DNA of 42,871 nucleotides from the NCBI GenBank assembly GCA_017448985.1, contig JAFSKL010000002.1:1-42871 (forward strand), in the 5' to 3' direction. Every line of letters begins with the position of its first letter. The stretch's first letter is position 1. Made by a program: the position numbers and the translations under genes. A model generated the notes under the pieces. It did not search any database, had not been told where the DNA came from, and saw only the letters and a list, made by a program, of their open reading frames with translations. The stretch comes from Paludibacteraceae bacterium. Its GTDB lineage: Bacteria; Bacteroidota; Bacteroidia; Bacteroidales; Paludibacteraceae. Below are positions 1 through 6,864 of this stretch, one piece after another.

Positions 1-1
1 G

Positions 2-259
2 CTGCACCACAGCCCCGTTGGAGCCAAGTACATTGAAGCGGCGGGTGCCGACCTCTTTTTGGCCGGACACACCCACGGCGGGCAGTTCTTCCCTGTCACG
101 CTCATCAACGACCGCCTGTTCGAGTACAACCGCGGCCTCTACCATCGCGACCGAATGGCTGTGTATGTCTCCTGCGGAAGCGGCACCTTCGGCCTGCCCC
201 TCCGCATAGGCTCCGACAGCGAAGTCACCCTTTTGCATCTGAAACCCAAGAAAAAATGA
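2..259 (+). CDS. metallophosphoesterase, C-terminal part (5' end outside window)
   Basis: The frame is open from the left edge and ends at TGA 257-259, leaving 85 residues. It reads LHHSPVGAKY, then the metal-ligand motif GHTHGGQFFP, then GLYHRDRMAVYVSCGSGTFG. The GHTHGGQ block and the following 'YVSCGSGTFG' stretch are typical of the C-terminal part of YaeI/YkuE-like metallophosphoesterases of the calcineurin superfamily. These hydrolyse phosphoesters with a two-metal centre; the substrate cannot be told from this fragment. The stop overlaps the next start as ATGA, so the two frames are translationally coupled. Family assignment is firm; the exact function is open. Confidence 0.85.
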   Translation: MHHSPVGAKYIEAAGADLFLAGHTHGGQFFPVTLINDRLFEYNRGLYHRDRMAVYVSCGSGTFGLPLRIGSDSEVTLLHLKPKKK

Positions 260-654
260 AAATGCTACGTCAGGTGGACGAACTGGAATCCATCGGCGAC
301 AGCTGTTTCCATCTGGCGCGGACGCTCAGTCGCAAACGGGAGAACTGCACGGAGGCTTTCACGGACGAACAGATGCAGCACATTACGCAAATGATGACGC
401 TCACAGACACCTCCCTCAGCAATATGGAGAACCTATTGGAGCAAGACCATCCTGTTACAGGCGACCAAGCCTCTTACAGCCACAACTTGGAGAATGAAAT
501 CAATAACTACCGCAACGAACTCAAATCGCGCAACCTGCAGGACATTGACGCCGGACGGTATAGTTACCAGTTAGGTGTCTTCTATGTGGATTTTATCTGC
601 GAGTGCGAGAGACTTGCTGATTATGTCATTAATATCGTAGAAACCAACGAATAA
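256..654 (+). CDS. PhoU-like C-terminal fragment of a Na+/phosphate cotransporter (probable remnant)
   Basis: The 132 residues contain DELESIGDSCFHLARTL near the start and ENEINNYRNEL plus DFICECERLADYVINIV later. This is the second half of the PhoU-like helical bundle that ends Na/Pi-cotransporter II-like proteins of Bacteroidetes. Those proteins are usually above 500 residues, with about eight membrane helices before this domain. None of that membrane part is present here: the homology starts at about residue 5, right after the upstream phosphoesterase gene. The start overlaps the upstream stop (ATGA). I read it as a deletion remnant that stayed in frame and coupled to its neighbour; a true stand-alone PhoU-half protein is the alternative. 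Confidence 0.65.
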   Translation: MKMLRQVDELESIGDSCFHLARTLSRKRENCTEAFTDEQMQHITQMMTLTDTSLSNMENLLEQDHPVTGDQASYSHNLENEINNYRNELKSRNLQDIDAGRYSYQLGVFYVDFICECERLADYVINIVETNE

Positions 655-666
655 TTAACAAAAAAC

Positions 667-697
667 TTGTATAATTCAAAAAATTGTCGTACCTTTG
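667..697 (+). promoter_or_regulatory. Bacteroidetes-type promoter for the 847-1443 gene
   Basis: TTG at 667-669, 20 bases, then TACCTTTG at 690-697. The start of transcription should lie near 705, giving a leader of about 140 bases before the start codon at 847. Confidence 0.75.
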
Positions 698-792
698 CAC
701 TCACTTTTAACTTGCTATCTCCAACACAGGATTAACATAGCATTAACACAACATATGCGGTACGTCTATATGCGACCTCCGCAAAAATAACA

Positions 793-837
793 GCTTAACA
801 ATTTAACAGTTTAACCATTTAACGTCGCGCAAGCGAC
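793..837 (+). repeat. leader with tandem TTTAAC units and a start-proximal hairpin
   Basis: GCTTAAC, AATTTAAC, AGTTTAAC and CATTTAAC follow each other at 793-823. They are followed by the hairpin GTCGC-GCAA-GCGAC at 824-837, which ends nine bases before the ATG at 847. Both lie in the predicted transcribed leader. Leaders of the other members of this gene family have the same plan with different sequences. Confidence 0.6.
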
Positions 838-846
838 CAAGAAACT

Positions 847-1443
847 ATGTCCCGAACCAAGTATCAAGACCCTATTCAAACCGTTAGCGGCAAGATCTTT
901 GGCAAGCAGTCCAACATCTCCCAACGCCGTCTTTTCGGCATCTACGATTCCACCTATTGTTACCAGAACAAACCAGACCACTGGTCCGATGCCCAGACTG
1001 CCCATCGCCAAAAGATGGGAGCGGCTTCACTTTATGCCAAACTCCTGTTGCAAGACCCTGAATTTGCCGCACAAGCCACCGCTTACCGCCTTGATCTCCT
1101 TCACCGCCTCACTAACCCTCGCTCCGCAGCCGACAAGCACCTCAAACCCTACCTCCGCAATCAGCAGATGCTCACGTCCCTCATTTACAACCGCCTTTCC
1201 GCTAACACCACACCCACAGCCGTCACCTCCGCCACGCCCGCCACACTCACAGCCGACGCTACATCATCTGTCGCTCCATCTGCGTTCCCTGCCGCCCTCA
1301 TCCTCAACGGCTATGCCCGCTATCGCACCTGCCGTGACTTTGACCGTCCCGCTGTCCTCGCTCAACTCGCCACCGAACTGACCGAAGCTCTCTCCACCAA
1401 CCCAGACCTCTCCGCATCCATCAATTCACTCATCCACCAATAA
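847..1443 (+). CDS. divergent member of a small SGK(L/I) protein family
   Basis: I do not recognise a named family. The 198-residue protein opens with PIQTVSGKIFGK, which matches the N-terminal SGKL block of three other proteins in this window (16469-16855, 23418-23798, 39271-39663). It also shares their middle helix pattern, here AASLYAKLLLQDPEFAAQA. It lacks the ERIVMR block of the other three. Residues about 115-150 are a low-complexity Thr/Ala/Ser/Pro linker, followed by a second helical part. There is no signal peptide or membrane helix, so it is probably cytoplasmic. It has its own promoter and a structured leader. Kinship to the other copies rests on a short block and layout, so it is moderately sure; function is unknown. 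Confidence 0.6.
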   Translation: MSRTKYQDPIQTVSGKIFGKQSNISQRRLFGIYDSTYCYQNKPDHWSDAQTAHRQKMGAASLYAKLLLQDPEFAAQATAYRLDLLHRLTNPRSAADKHLKPYLRNQQMLTSLIYNRLSANTTPTAVTSATPATLTADATSSVAPSAFPAALILNGYARYRTCRDFDRPAVLAQLATELTEALSTNPDLSASINSLIHQ

Positions 1444-1518
1444 CCTACAGCCTTTAGTATCATAAAGTAACCTTTTTAACGCAAAAAGGCAGATTTCTGA
1501 TGCTTTTTATCAGAATTA

Positions 1519-1568
1519 TTTGCACATGTGCAAAAAAAGCAGTAACTTTGCAGCCGAAAGTTGCAAAG
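1519..1568 (+). promoter_or_regulatory. promoter with two palindromes (shared operator, copy 1)
   Basis: The -33 TTTG (1519-1522) begins the perfect 16-base palindrome TTTGCACATGTGCAAA. The -7 TAACTTTG (1543-1550) overlaps a second inverted repeat, CTTTGCA 1546-1552 and TGCAAAG 1562-1568. Nearly the same 52 bases precede the kinase gene on the minus strand at 23330-23280, and the second palindrome also precedes the gene at 4228. Confidence 0.7.
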
Positions 1569-1594
1569 ACTAAAAGAAACGCATAATACCAACG

Positions 1595-2131
1595 ATGGAT
1601 GACAATAACTCTTTGTTGCAAATTTCGCAAGCGGTAGAAGTGATTAAAACCGCTATCTTGCAAAGTCAAGAACGAACGCTTAAGAATGCCAATGCAGACG
1701 TGCTGGCACTCAACTATGCAGTGGGTGGTTTTATCTCCCAACAATCCAAGCAGCATCAATGGGGAAGCGGCATCATTCGGGCTATTAGTGAGAAACTACA
1801 ACGCGACATGCCGGGATTGCGTGGCTTTGGCTATGAGAGTCTCAAGAAAATGCGACAATTCTATGAAACATGGCTCCCCTATATAATAGGGTCGCCGTCG
1901 GCTACCCAAACGGAACCATCCGAAAAAGGGTCGCCCGCGGCTACCCAATTGCCGGTGTTGAAAACGAAGTCCTTGGCACATACCTTTGATGTGGAAACGG
2001 CACATGATTTTCTGTCTATCAGTTTTACGCATCACATGGAAATCCTGAATAAGACGGATACGCTTGAAGAAAGGTTGTTTTATATCAAGCAAACTGCTGC
2101 ATTTCCGCTGACTAAACCTGAAAAAGGTTGA
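1595..2131 (+). CDS. truncated DUF1016 (YhcG-type) protein, N-terminal domain only
   Basis: The 178 residues carry the DUF1016 N-terminal helical domain: a start resembling ISQAVEVIKTAI, then GSGIIRAISEKLQRDMPG, GFGYESLKKMRQFYETW and HTFDVETAHDFLSISFTHH. Complete family members are about 340-390 residues with a C-terminal PD-(D/E)XK nuclease domain, as in the gene at 4228-5280. Here the frame stops soon after RLFYIKQTAAF, so the nuclease domain is missing. Residues about 99-118 contain a duplicated Gly-Ser-Pro-Ser/Ala-Ala-Thr-Gln unit. The DNA after the stop holds degenerate repeats and a reverse-facing promoter. It is probably a decayed copy; a regulatory stand-alone N-domain is possible. 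Confidence 0.75.
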   Translation: MDDNNSLLQISQAVEVIKTAILQSQERTLKNANADVLALNYAVGGFISQQSKQHQWGSGIIRAISEKLQRDMPGLRGFGYESLKKMRQFYETWLPYIIGSPSATQTEPSEKGSPAATQLPVLKTKSLAHTFDVETAHDFLSISFTHHMEILNKTDTLEERLFYIKQTAAFPLTKPEKG

Positions 2132-2220
2132 CTCGATAACTGAGATGGAATCTTAAAAATCGTAAACTTTTGACTCGATTCCTGAAAAGGTTGACCGGAG
2201 TACGAAAAAGGTTTACTGAT
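2118..2220. repeat. degenerate tandem repeat at the break of the DUF1016 gene
   Basis: Four related units can be read: CTGAAAAAGGTTGACTCGAT (2118 on), AACTTTTGACTCGATTC (2165 on), CTGAAAAGGTTGACCGG (2182 on) and CGAAAAAGGTTTACTGATC (2203 on). They begin inside the last codons of the truncated gene, exactly where family homology is lost. Confidence 0.5.
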
Positions 2221-2232
2221 CAAAAGACGCTG

Positions 2233-2262
2233 CAAAGGTACTACATTTTTTCAATTATACAA
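2233..2262 (-). promoter_or_regulatory. orphan promoter facing the truncated DUF1016 gene
   Basis: On the minus strand TACCTTTG lies at 2240-2233 with TTG at 2262-2260. It points left, but no minus-strand gene follows; transcription would run antisense into 1595-2131. Either it drives an antisense or small RNA, or its gene has been lost. Confidence 0.5.
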
Positions 2263-2307
2263 TTTTTTTTGTGGTTTTAACTCAAAAATGGATGAATTTA
2301 TAGGGAT

Positions 2308-3975
2308 TTACGCGTACATGAACCGTTTAATCGAGCGTTTGGGCGTTTTGGCGAAAGGGGTTGGTTGGATCTCGAAGTCGGCTATCTGGCTGTAAGCCGG
2401 CAAGTGGGTGTTCACTTCGGCAACCGCCGCGTGGATGGCATCTGCGAGGGCGGCAGGAGAAGCAGAAACGGCAGTGGACGCAGCAGGCTCATCGGGTTGC
2501 TCTTCTTTATAGACAAGGGCGATGAGTTTGCCGTTACGACTGACGATAAGGGACTCGTCGATGGCGGGTTGGCAGTTGAGGAGCGATTCGATTTCTTCGG
2601 GGTAGATGTTCTGACCGGAAGGACCGAGAATCATCGTTTTGCAGCGTCCGCGGAGGAAGATAAAACCATCCTCGTCCACCGTTCCGAGGTCACCCGTCCG
2701 CATCCAGCCATCGGGCGTAAAAGCGGCAGCTGTAGCTTCTGGGTTCTTGTAGTAACCGACCATGCAGTTGTCGCCCTTCAGCAGGATCTCGCCGGCCACA
2801 TGCAGCGGGTCTGGCGAGTCGATTCGTATCTGCATTCTGTCCACGAGTCGTCCGCAGCTGTGCGCTTTGAACTCCTGCCACGACGCATAGCCGACCAACG
2901 GCGCGCACTCGGTCATGCCGTAGCCAGACAAGTACGGAAAACGGATGTCCATGAGGCATTTCTCCACCTCGGGATTGATAGCCGCTCCGCCGGAGATGAG
3001 GCTGTGTAGCTTGCCGCCAAACGCTTTCATCAGTCCTTTGCGGATAGTTCGTTTGATGAGCGTTCCGAAAACAGGTTTGTCCCACAGTTTCTGTACAATA
3101 GGCTTGGTGACCACCGGGCGGATTCTCTTTTCGTAGATCTTCTCCAACACCATCGGCACGACGAGGATGATATGCGGTTGGCACTCCTTGAAAGCCTGCA
3201 TGAGGACGGGTGTGGTGAGGCGTGTGACGAAATAGACGTGCGACCCGCCGGCGAACTGGTAGATGAGTTCAATCATCATTCCGAACATGTGCGCGAGCGG
3301 CAGCAGCGAGACGAGGTTGATACCCGGGTGGCACTCCATGTTCTCCATCGAATACTGCACGTTAGACGACAGCGCGCGGTAGGTGAGCATGACGCCCTTG
3401 GGATTGCTGGTCGTGCCGGAGGTGTAGTTGATAAGTGCGAGGTCGTCGAGGTTGTCCTCGCGATAGTGCACATCGGCGGCGCAGAAGCCTTTCGGGTAAC
3501 GGTCGCCGAACGAGACATTGAGGTACTCGTAGTCCTTTTTGTACTCGCGTTGGCTGGCATAGACGAGGTGAAAATCAACCGTGGAGATGACCGCTTTGAG
3601 GGCCGGCATGTGGCTGATGTCGATCTTCTTCTCCACCACCGGCCCGACGAAAAGCACCTGCGCATCGGAGTGGTTGACGAGTTTCTCGATGTCCTCGCCT
3701 GTGAAGTCCGGCAGGATACTCACAGCCACGGCGCCGAAGGTGAACGACGACAGAAAACTGATCGCCCAGCAGGACGAGTTGGCGCCGCAGTAAGCAATCT
3801 TGTCGCCCGGCTTCAGACCCAGTTGCTCGTAATAAAGGTTCAGTTTGGCCATCTGCGTCGCCACCATGCCGTAGGTGTAAGTGAAGATGCTGCCGTAGTC
3901 GGTAAAAGCGGGATTGTTCCATCCCTCACGCACACTGCGATTGATGTACGTGAACATGTGTTTGAGTTCGCTCAT
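2308..3975 (-). CDS. long-chain acyl-CoA synthetase (AMP-dependent synthetase/ligase)
   Basis: The 555-residue protein activates a fatty or other carboxylic acid to the acyl-adenylate and then the CoA thioester. Signature motifs are in order: phosphate loop YTSGTTSNPKGVM near residue 190, YGMTECAPLVGYA near 360, TGDLGTVDEDGFIFLRGR near 430, and PSGQNIYPEEIE shortly after. The C-terminal region contains an Ala-rich stretch and ends with a Lys-containing TPFAKTPKRSIKRF, where the acyl-adenylating lysine of this family lies. I chose ATG at 3975 because the -7 box at 4022-4015 puts the transcript start downstream of an in-frame codon at 4017. It sits alone and diverges from the DUF1016 gene. No signal peptide; cytoplasmic. 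Substrate chain length is unknown. Confidence 0.9.
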   Translation of the reverse strand: MSELKHMFTYINRSVREGWNNPAFTDYGSIFTYTYGMVATQMAKLNLYYEQLGLKPGDKIAYCGANSSCWAISFLSSFTFGAVAVSILPDFTGEDIEKLVNHSDAQVLFVGPVVEKKIDISHMPALKAVISTVDFHLVYASQREYKKDYEYLNVSFGDRYPKGFCAADVHYREDNLDDLALINYTSGTTSNPKGVMLTYRALSSNVQYSMENMECHPGINLVSLLPLAHMFGMMIELIYQFAGGSHVYFVTRLTTPVLMQAFKECQPHIILVVPMVLEKIYEKRIRPVVTKPIVQKLWDKPVFGTLIKRTIRKGLMKAFGGKLHSLISGGAAINPEVEKCLMDIRFPYLSGYGMTECAPLVGYASWQEFKAHSCGRLVDRMQIRIDSPDPLHVAGEILLKGDNCMVGYYKNPEATAAAFTPDGWMRTGDLGTVDEDGFIFLRGRCKTMILGPSGQNIYPEEIESLLNCQPAIDESLIVSRNGKLIALVYKEEQPDEPAASTAVSASPAALADAIHAAVAEVNTHLPAYSQIADFEIQPTPFAKTPKRSIKRFMYA

Positions 3976-4014
3976 ATTGTGTGTTTTTTTATTGTTGGCA
4001 CGTGTTTGCGACTG

Positions 4015-4045
4015 CAAAATTACAACAAAAACAGCACTTGTCCAA
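4015..4045 (-). promoter_or_regulatory. promoter of the acyl-CoA synthetase gene
   Basis: On the minus strand TAATTTTG at 4022-4015 and TTG at 4045-4043 are 20 bases apart. This fixes ATG 3975 as the start, since the upstream in-frame codon at 4017 would overlap the -7 box. Confidence 0.7.
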
Positions 4046-4178
4046 GTGCCGCTAAAATAGAGAATATATTTGTTGCGATTTGGATAATAGAATTGCCAAT
4101 GGAGCGACTATCCGGCGCATGCATTTCTCACCTTTTGCTTGCAAAATCCATAAATTCAGCAGATTCTTGCCCAAAAAC

Positions 4179-4227
4179 TTGTGTATATCAGAAAAAAGTT
4201 GTACCTTTGCAGCCAAAAGTTGCAAAG
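4179..4227 (+). promoter_or_regulatory. promoter with palindrome abutting the ATG (shared operator, copy 2)
   Basis: TTG 4179-4181, 20 bases, TACCTTTG 4202-4209. The -7 box overlaps the inverted repeat CTTTGCA 4205-4211 and TGCAAAG 4221-4227, and ATG follows at once at 4228. Transcription should begin inside the loop, so the RNA would lack the left arm. The palindrome is therefore better explained as a DNA site. Confidence 0.7.
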
Positions 4228-5280
4228 ATGTTAGCACGCAAGGAAAATAATATGGTCTCTGACCCTGCTTTTCAAGAGATATTGCAAGGTGTCATAGATA
4301 TTATCGAGCAATCCCGCCAACGTGTCGCTGTGTACGTCAATCAGGAGTTGACGATGATGCATTGGCACGTGGGTAAGTTTGTCTTGCAGAAGATCAATTA
4401 TCAAGAGAAAGCCGAGTATGGTCAAAAGATTGTGGCGACGCTGTCGCAACAATTGACGGAACGCTACGGCAAAGGATTCACTGTTTCTGCTCTTTTCCGC
4501 ATGTTAAAGGCGGCGCGCGTCTATCCTGACGAGCAAATAATGGCGACACTGTCGCAACAATTGACATGGAGCCATTTTGTGGAACTTATCACCATTGAGC
4601 AAGAAACCAAACGCCTGTTCTACCAAAAGATGTCCATACAACAACGTTGGAGTTCGCGGCAGATGCATAAGTACGAAGACGCTATGTTGTATGAACGTTC
4701 GCTGATTGCTGCCAAACCGGAAGACAAACAGCTTGCCACAATGGAGGAACTGGAGCCGGGAGAATTGACACCGGACATGGTGTTGCGCAGCACGTATGTG
4801 ATGGATTATTTGGGGTTGCATGGTTATTATTCCGAGAAAGATTTGGAGAATGCCATTCTGCAACAGATGGAGCGTTTCATTCTTGAATTAGGACAAGGAT
4901 TTGCTTTCATGGAACGCCAGAAACGCATATCGGTGGACGGAACGGATTATTATATTGATTTATTGTTTTACCATCGTACGCTAAATCGGCTTGTGGCTAT
5001 AGACCTTAAATTGGGAAAATTCAAACCCGAGTACAAGGGGCAAATGGAGTTATATCTCAAGTACTTGCAACGCTATGAGCAACGTCCGTACGAGCAATCG
5101 CCTATTGGGTTACTTTTGTGCAGTGAAGGTAACAATGAACATGTGGAACTGATGATGCTGGATGAGGACAATATCCATGTAGCGCAATATTTAACTGAAT
5201 TGCCGGACAAGCAGTGGTTTATAGACCGTCTCAATCGTTCTATCGCCATCGCTGCCGAACATAAGAACGAAGAAAAATAA
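4228..5280 (+). CDS. DUF1016 (YhcG/PDDEXK-family) nuclease
   Basis: The 350-residue protein has the two-part layout of the family. The N-terminal helical domain contains VAVYVNQELTMMHWHVGKF, GKGFTVSALFRMLK and LTWSHFVELI. The C-terminal PD-(D/E)XK fold carries DYYIDLLFYHRTLNRLVAIDLKLGKF, with Asp of IDLLFYH and the DLK pair as probable catalytic residues. Full length suggests an intact enzyme. Members of this family are often found with restriction-modification and other mobile defence loci, but no such partner is adjacent here. The open frame extends upstream into the acyl-CoA synthetase region; ATG 4228 is chosen because the promoter ends at 4209. Its operator is shared with the truncated copy at 1595 and the kinase at 23279. 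Confidence 0.88.
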   Translation: MLARKENNMVSDPAFQEILQGVIDIIEQSRQRVAVYVNQELTMMHWHVGKFVLQKINYQEKAEYGQKIVATLSQQLTERYGKGFTVSALFRMLKAARVYPDEQIMATLSQQLTWSHFVELITIEQETKRLFYQKMSIQQRWSSRQMHKYEDAMLYERSLIAAKPEDKQLATMEELEPGELTPDMVLRSTYVMDYLGLHGYYSEKDLENAILQQMERFILELGQGFAFMERQKRISVDGTDYYIDLLFYHRTLNRLVAIDLKLGKFKPEYKGQMELYLKYLQRYEQRPYEQSPIGLLLCSEGNNEHVELMMLDEDNIHVAQYLTELPDKQWFIDRLNRSIAIAAEHKNEEK

Positions 5281-5316
5281 CCCTCGTCCCTGCTCCGCGA
5301 CGTTAAATTAGGAGCC

Positions 5317-5336
5317 TCGCGCAAAGCGTTGCGCGA
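5317..5336. terminator. hairpin after the DUF1016 gene
   Basis: TCGCGCAA-AGCG-TTGCGCGA, a perfect 8-bp stem starting 36 bases after the stop codon. There is no clear T-run, so termination is inferred from position. Confidence 0.4.
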
Positions 5337-5374
5337 TAACATATTGAATAAAAGAAGCGTTTGCTTTACTCTTA

Positions 5375-5489
5375 GTTAGGAAAAATTAGGAACTTTTCAA
5401 AGACAAGAGTTTTGCAAATAGGCTTCACGTACCAGCGTGAAGTTACTATGTGCATACTTGTCTTAAGGTTTTCCTAATTACCTCCTAAC
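5375..5489. repeat. 115-base multi-armed palindrome
   Basis: This 302-base gene-free stretch (5281-5582) is mostly a nested inverted repeat. Outer arms are GTTAGGA and TCCTAAC, then ATTAGGAA with TTCCTAAT, then AAGACAAG with CTTGTCTT. A central hairpin CTTCACG-TACCAG-CGTGAAG lies at 5423-5442. A second structure of the same plan and different sequence lies at 21853-21984. It ends 93 bases before the next start codon. Confidence 0.65.
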
Positions 5490-5582
5490 TGAGTGTGTGG
5501 CATAGCAGCCTCACGCTTTTGTTTATTATTTCTTAATCCGCTTTGTCTATGGTTGCTGCAAAGCCTACAAAAAATTAAAATC

Positions 5583-6512
5583 ATGAAAAAAATATTTTCT
5601 CTAATGCTTATTGCTTGTTGCTTCATTTCATGTGATAGCACTTCAAAGATTGAAAAAGAAGCAAAACAAAAGTGTAATGACTTGTTTACGGAATTAGCAA
5701 AAGACCCCTCAAGTGTCAAATTAACTGATTTTAGGACAGTTTACAAAACAGATTCTTTATGTATTTTGCATTTGGTTTTTACAGCGAAAAACGGATTAGG
5801 TGTTGAAACATCTGATGATATGGAGTATATTTATTTCATAGGTAGTGATAATAAGGCATATGAATCTTATGTTGATTTAAGTAGCAACGATTCAATTTTC
5901 CTGAATGAAACAACTCTTAATCTTTTAAAGAAAGGAACTTTTTACGAAGAATTAGGTTACGCAAGTGCTATAAAACATCGTGTTATCACACAATTAAACG
6001 ATGAAGGTCGTGTTGTCGGAAATCCTAATGAAAGTGTTAGTATTGAACCTCTAGTTAAAACTGGGAAATGGGAGTTGAAATACTATAAAGATGAATTTGG
6101 AGAGTATGGTAATAGTTCCTATCTGGTACTTACGGGGAATGGCGTTTTTTCTAATTCTGCCACTACGAATAGCGAAATGTCAGCCATATTATTTGTGGAT
6201 AAAGGAAGTATCTCTTTGAGACTTGTTGAATATAGAAGTTCTGTCGTAAAAGATGATGATTTCTTTAACTTGAAAGTAAAAGATGCCAGTGAAAGTATAA
6301 CCAAATTCAAATTGTATAACACAAAATCTGGTTATATGTATTTTACTGATGATAGTTATTTTGGACAGCAATATACTGATATGCTAAATATCCTTAAAAA
6401 AGAGGGAACAATTCGGTGTAGTGGAGAAATGTATAATAGTTATAGTTCCAGTTCTTATACCTTTTCATTTAATTTAGATGGATTTAATGAAGCAATTTCT
6501 TATGTAAAATAG
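5583..6512 (+). CDS. AT-rich lipoprotein of unknown function
   Basis: I do not recognise the family. The start at 5583 gives MKKIFSLMLIACCFISC, a lipoprotein signal with Cys about residue 17, so it is probably anchored in a membrane facing the periplasm or surface. A frame-open extension upstream lacks such logic. Residues about 150-309 look beta-rich: TGKWELKYYKDEFGEYG followed by VLTGNGVFSN, which resembles the 'W..YKDEFGE' beta-sandwich pattern seen in many uncharacterised Bacteroidetes lipoproteins. Composition is clearly more AT-rich than its neighbours (roughly one third GC by eye), hinting at recent acquisition. It lies between a large palindrome and a terminator-like hairpin as a single-gene unit. 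Confidence 0.75.
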   Translation: MKKIFSLMLIACCFISCDSTSKIEKEAKQKCNDLFTELAKDPSSVKLTDFRTVYKTDSLCILHLVFTAKNGLGVETSDDMEYIYFIGSDNKAYESYVDLSSNDSIFLNETTLNLLKKGTFYEELGYASAIKHRVITQLNDEGRVVGNPNESVSIEPLVKTGKWELKYYKDEFGEYGNSSYLVLTGNGVFSNSATTNSEMSAILFVDKGSISLRLVEYRSSVVKDDDFFNLKVKDASESITKFKLYNTKSGYMYFTDDSYFGQQYTDMLNILKKEGTIRCSGEMYNSYSSSSYTFSFNLDGFNEAISYVK

Positions 6513-6544
6513 GTCTATATCTAATAGTTCTATGTTAATTTGCG

Positions 6545-6576
6545 ATTAGCGGGCAACCATTTGGCTGCCCGCTAAT
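6545..6576 (+). terminator. hairpin downstream of the AT-rich lipoprotein
   Basis: An 11-bp perfect stem, ATTAGCGGGCA (6545-6555) with TGCCCGCTAAT (6566-6576), loop of ten bases, starting 33 bases after the stop and followed by T-rich sequence. Confidence 0.6.
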
Positions 6577-6798
6577 TCTTAATAATCGTTTTCTTTTGTA
6601 CTTACCTGCCGCTTACGAGCGACGTACGGGACGGATACGAGAGGATGGAGACGCAATATTGATGCCAACAAAGCATCAAATCTTAATAATCGGCAATTTT
6701 TCGGAGGTGTCGCAGGAGTGGCTCGGGAGTAGCTTGAGATACGCTGATCGACCGCTGTTATTTGGTCATGTAAGGAACAACTGAAATCTTAATAATCG
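6577..6798. repeat. three copies of TCTTAATAATCG about 105 bases apart
   Basis: Exact 12-mers lie at 6577-6588, 6681-6692 and 6787-6798. The rest of the gene-free stretch 6513-6864 shows no convincing gene. A related AATCTTAAAAATCG lies at 2149-2162. Confidence 0.55.
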
Positions 6799-6864
6799 TA
6801 CATCCTGCGAAATTGTTTTTTAGGTTTATTTCTTTGAAAGGCTTTATCTATGTTTTTTTCTATT

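Noticed and set aside
3172..4227. Long upstream extension of the DUF1016 reading frame
   Set aside because: It runs antisense through the acyl-CoA synthetase gene, has no homology, and the promoter at 4179-4209 lies inside it.
5375..5489. Possible integron attC site
   Set aside because: The outer arms are GTTAGGA...TCCTAAC. An attC needs RYYYAAC on the left and GTTRRRY on the right, the opposite order, and no integrase or cassette array is present.
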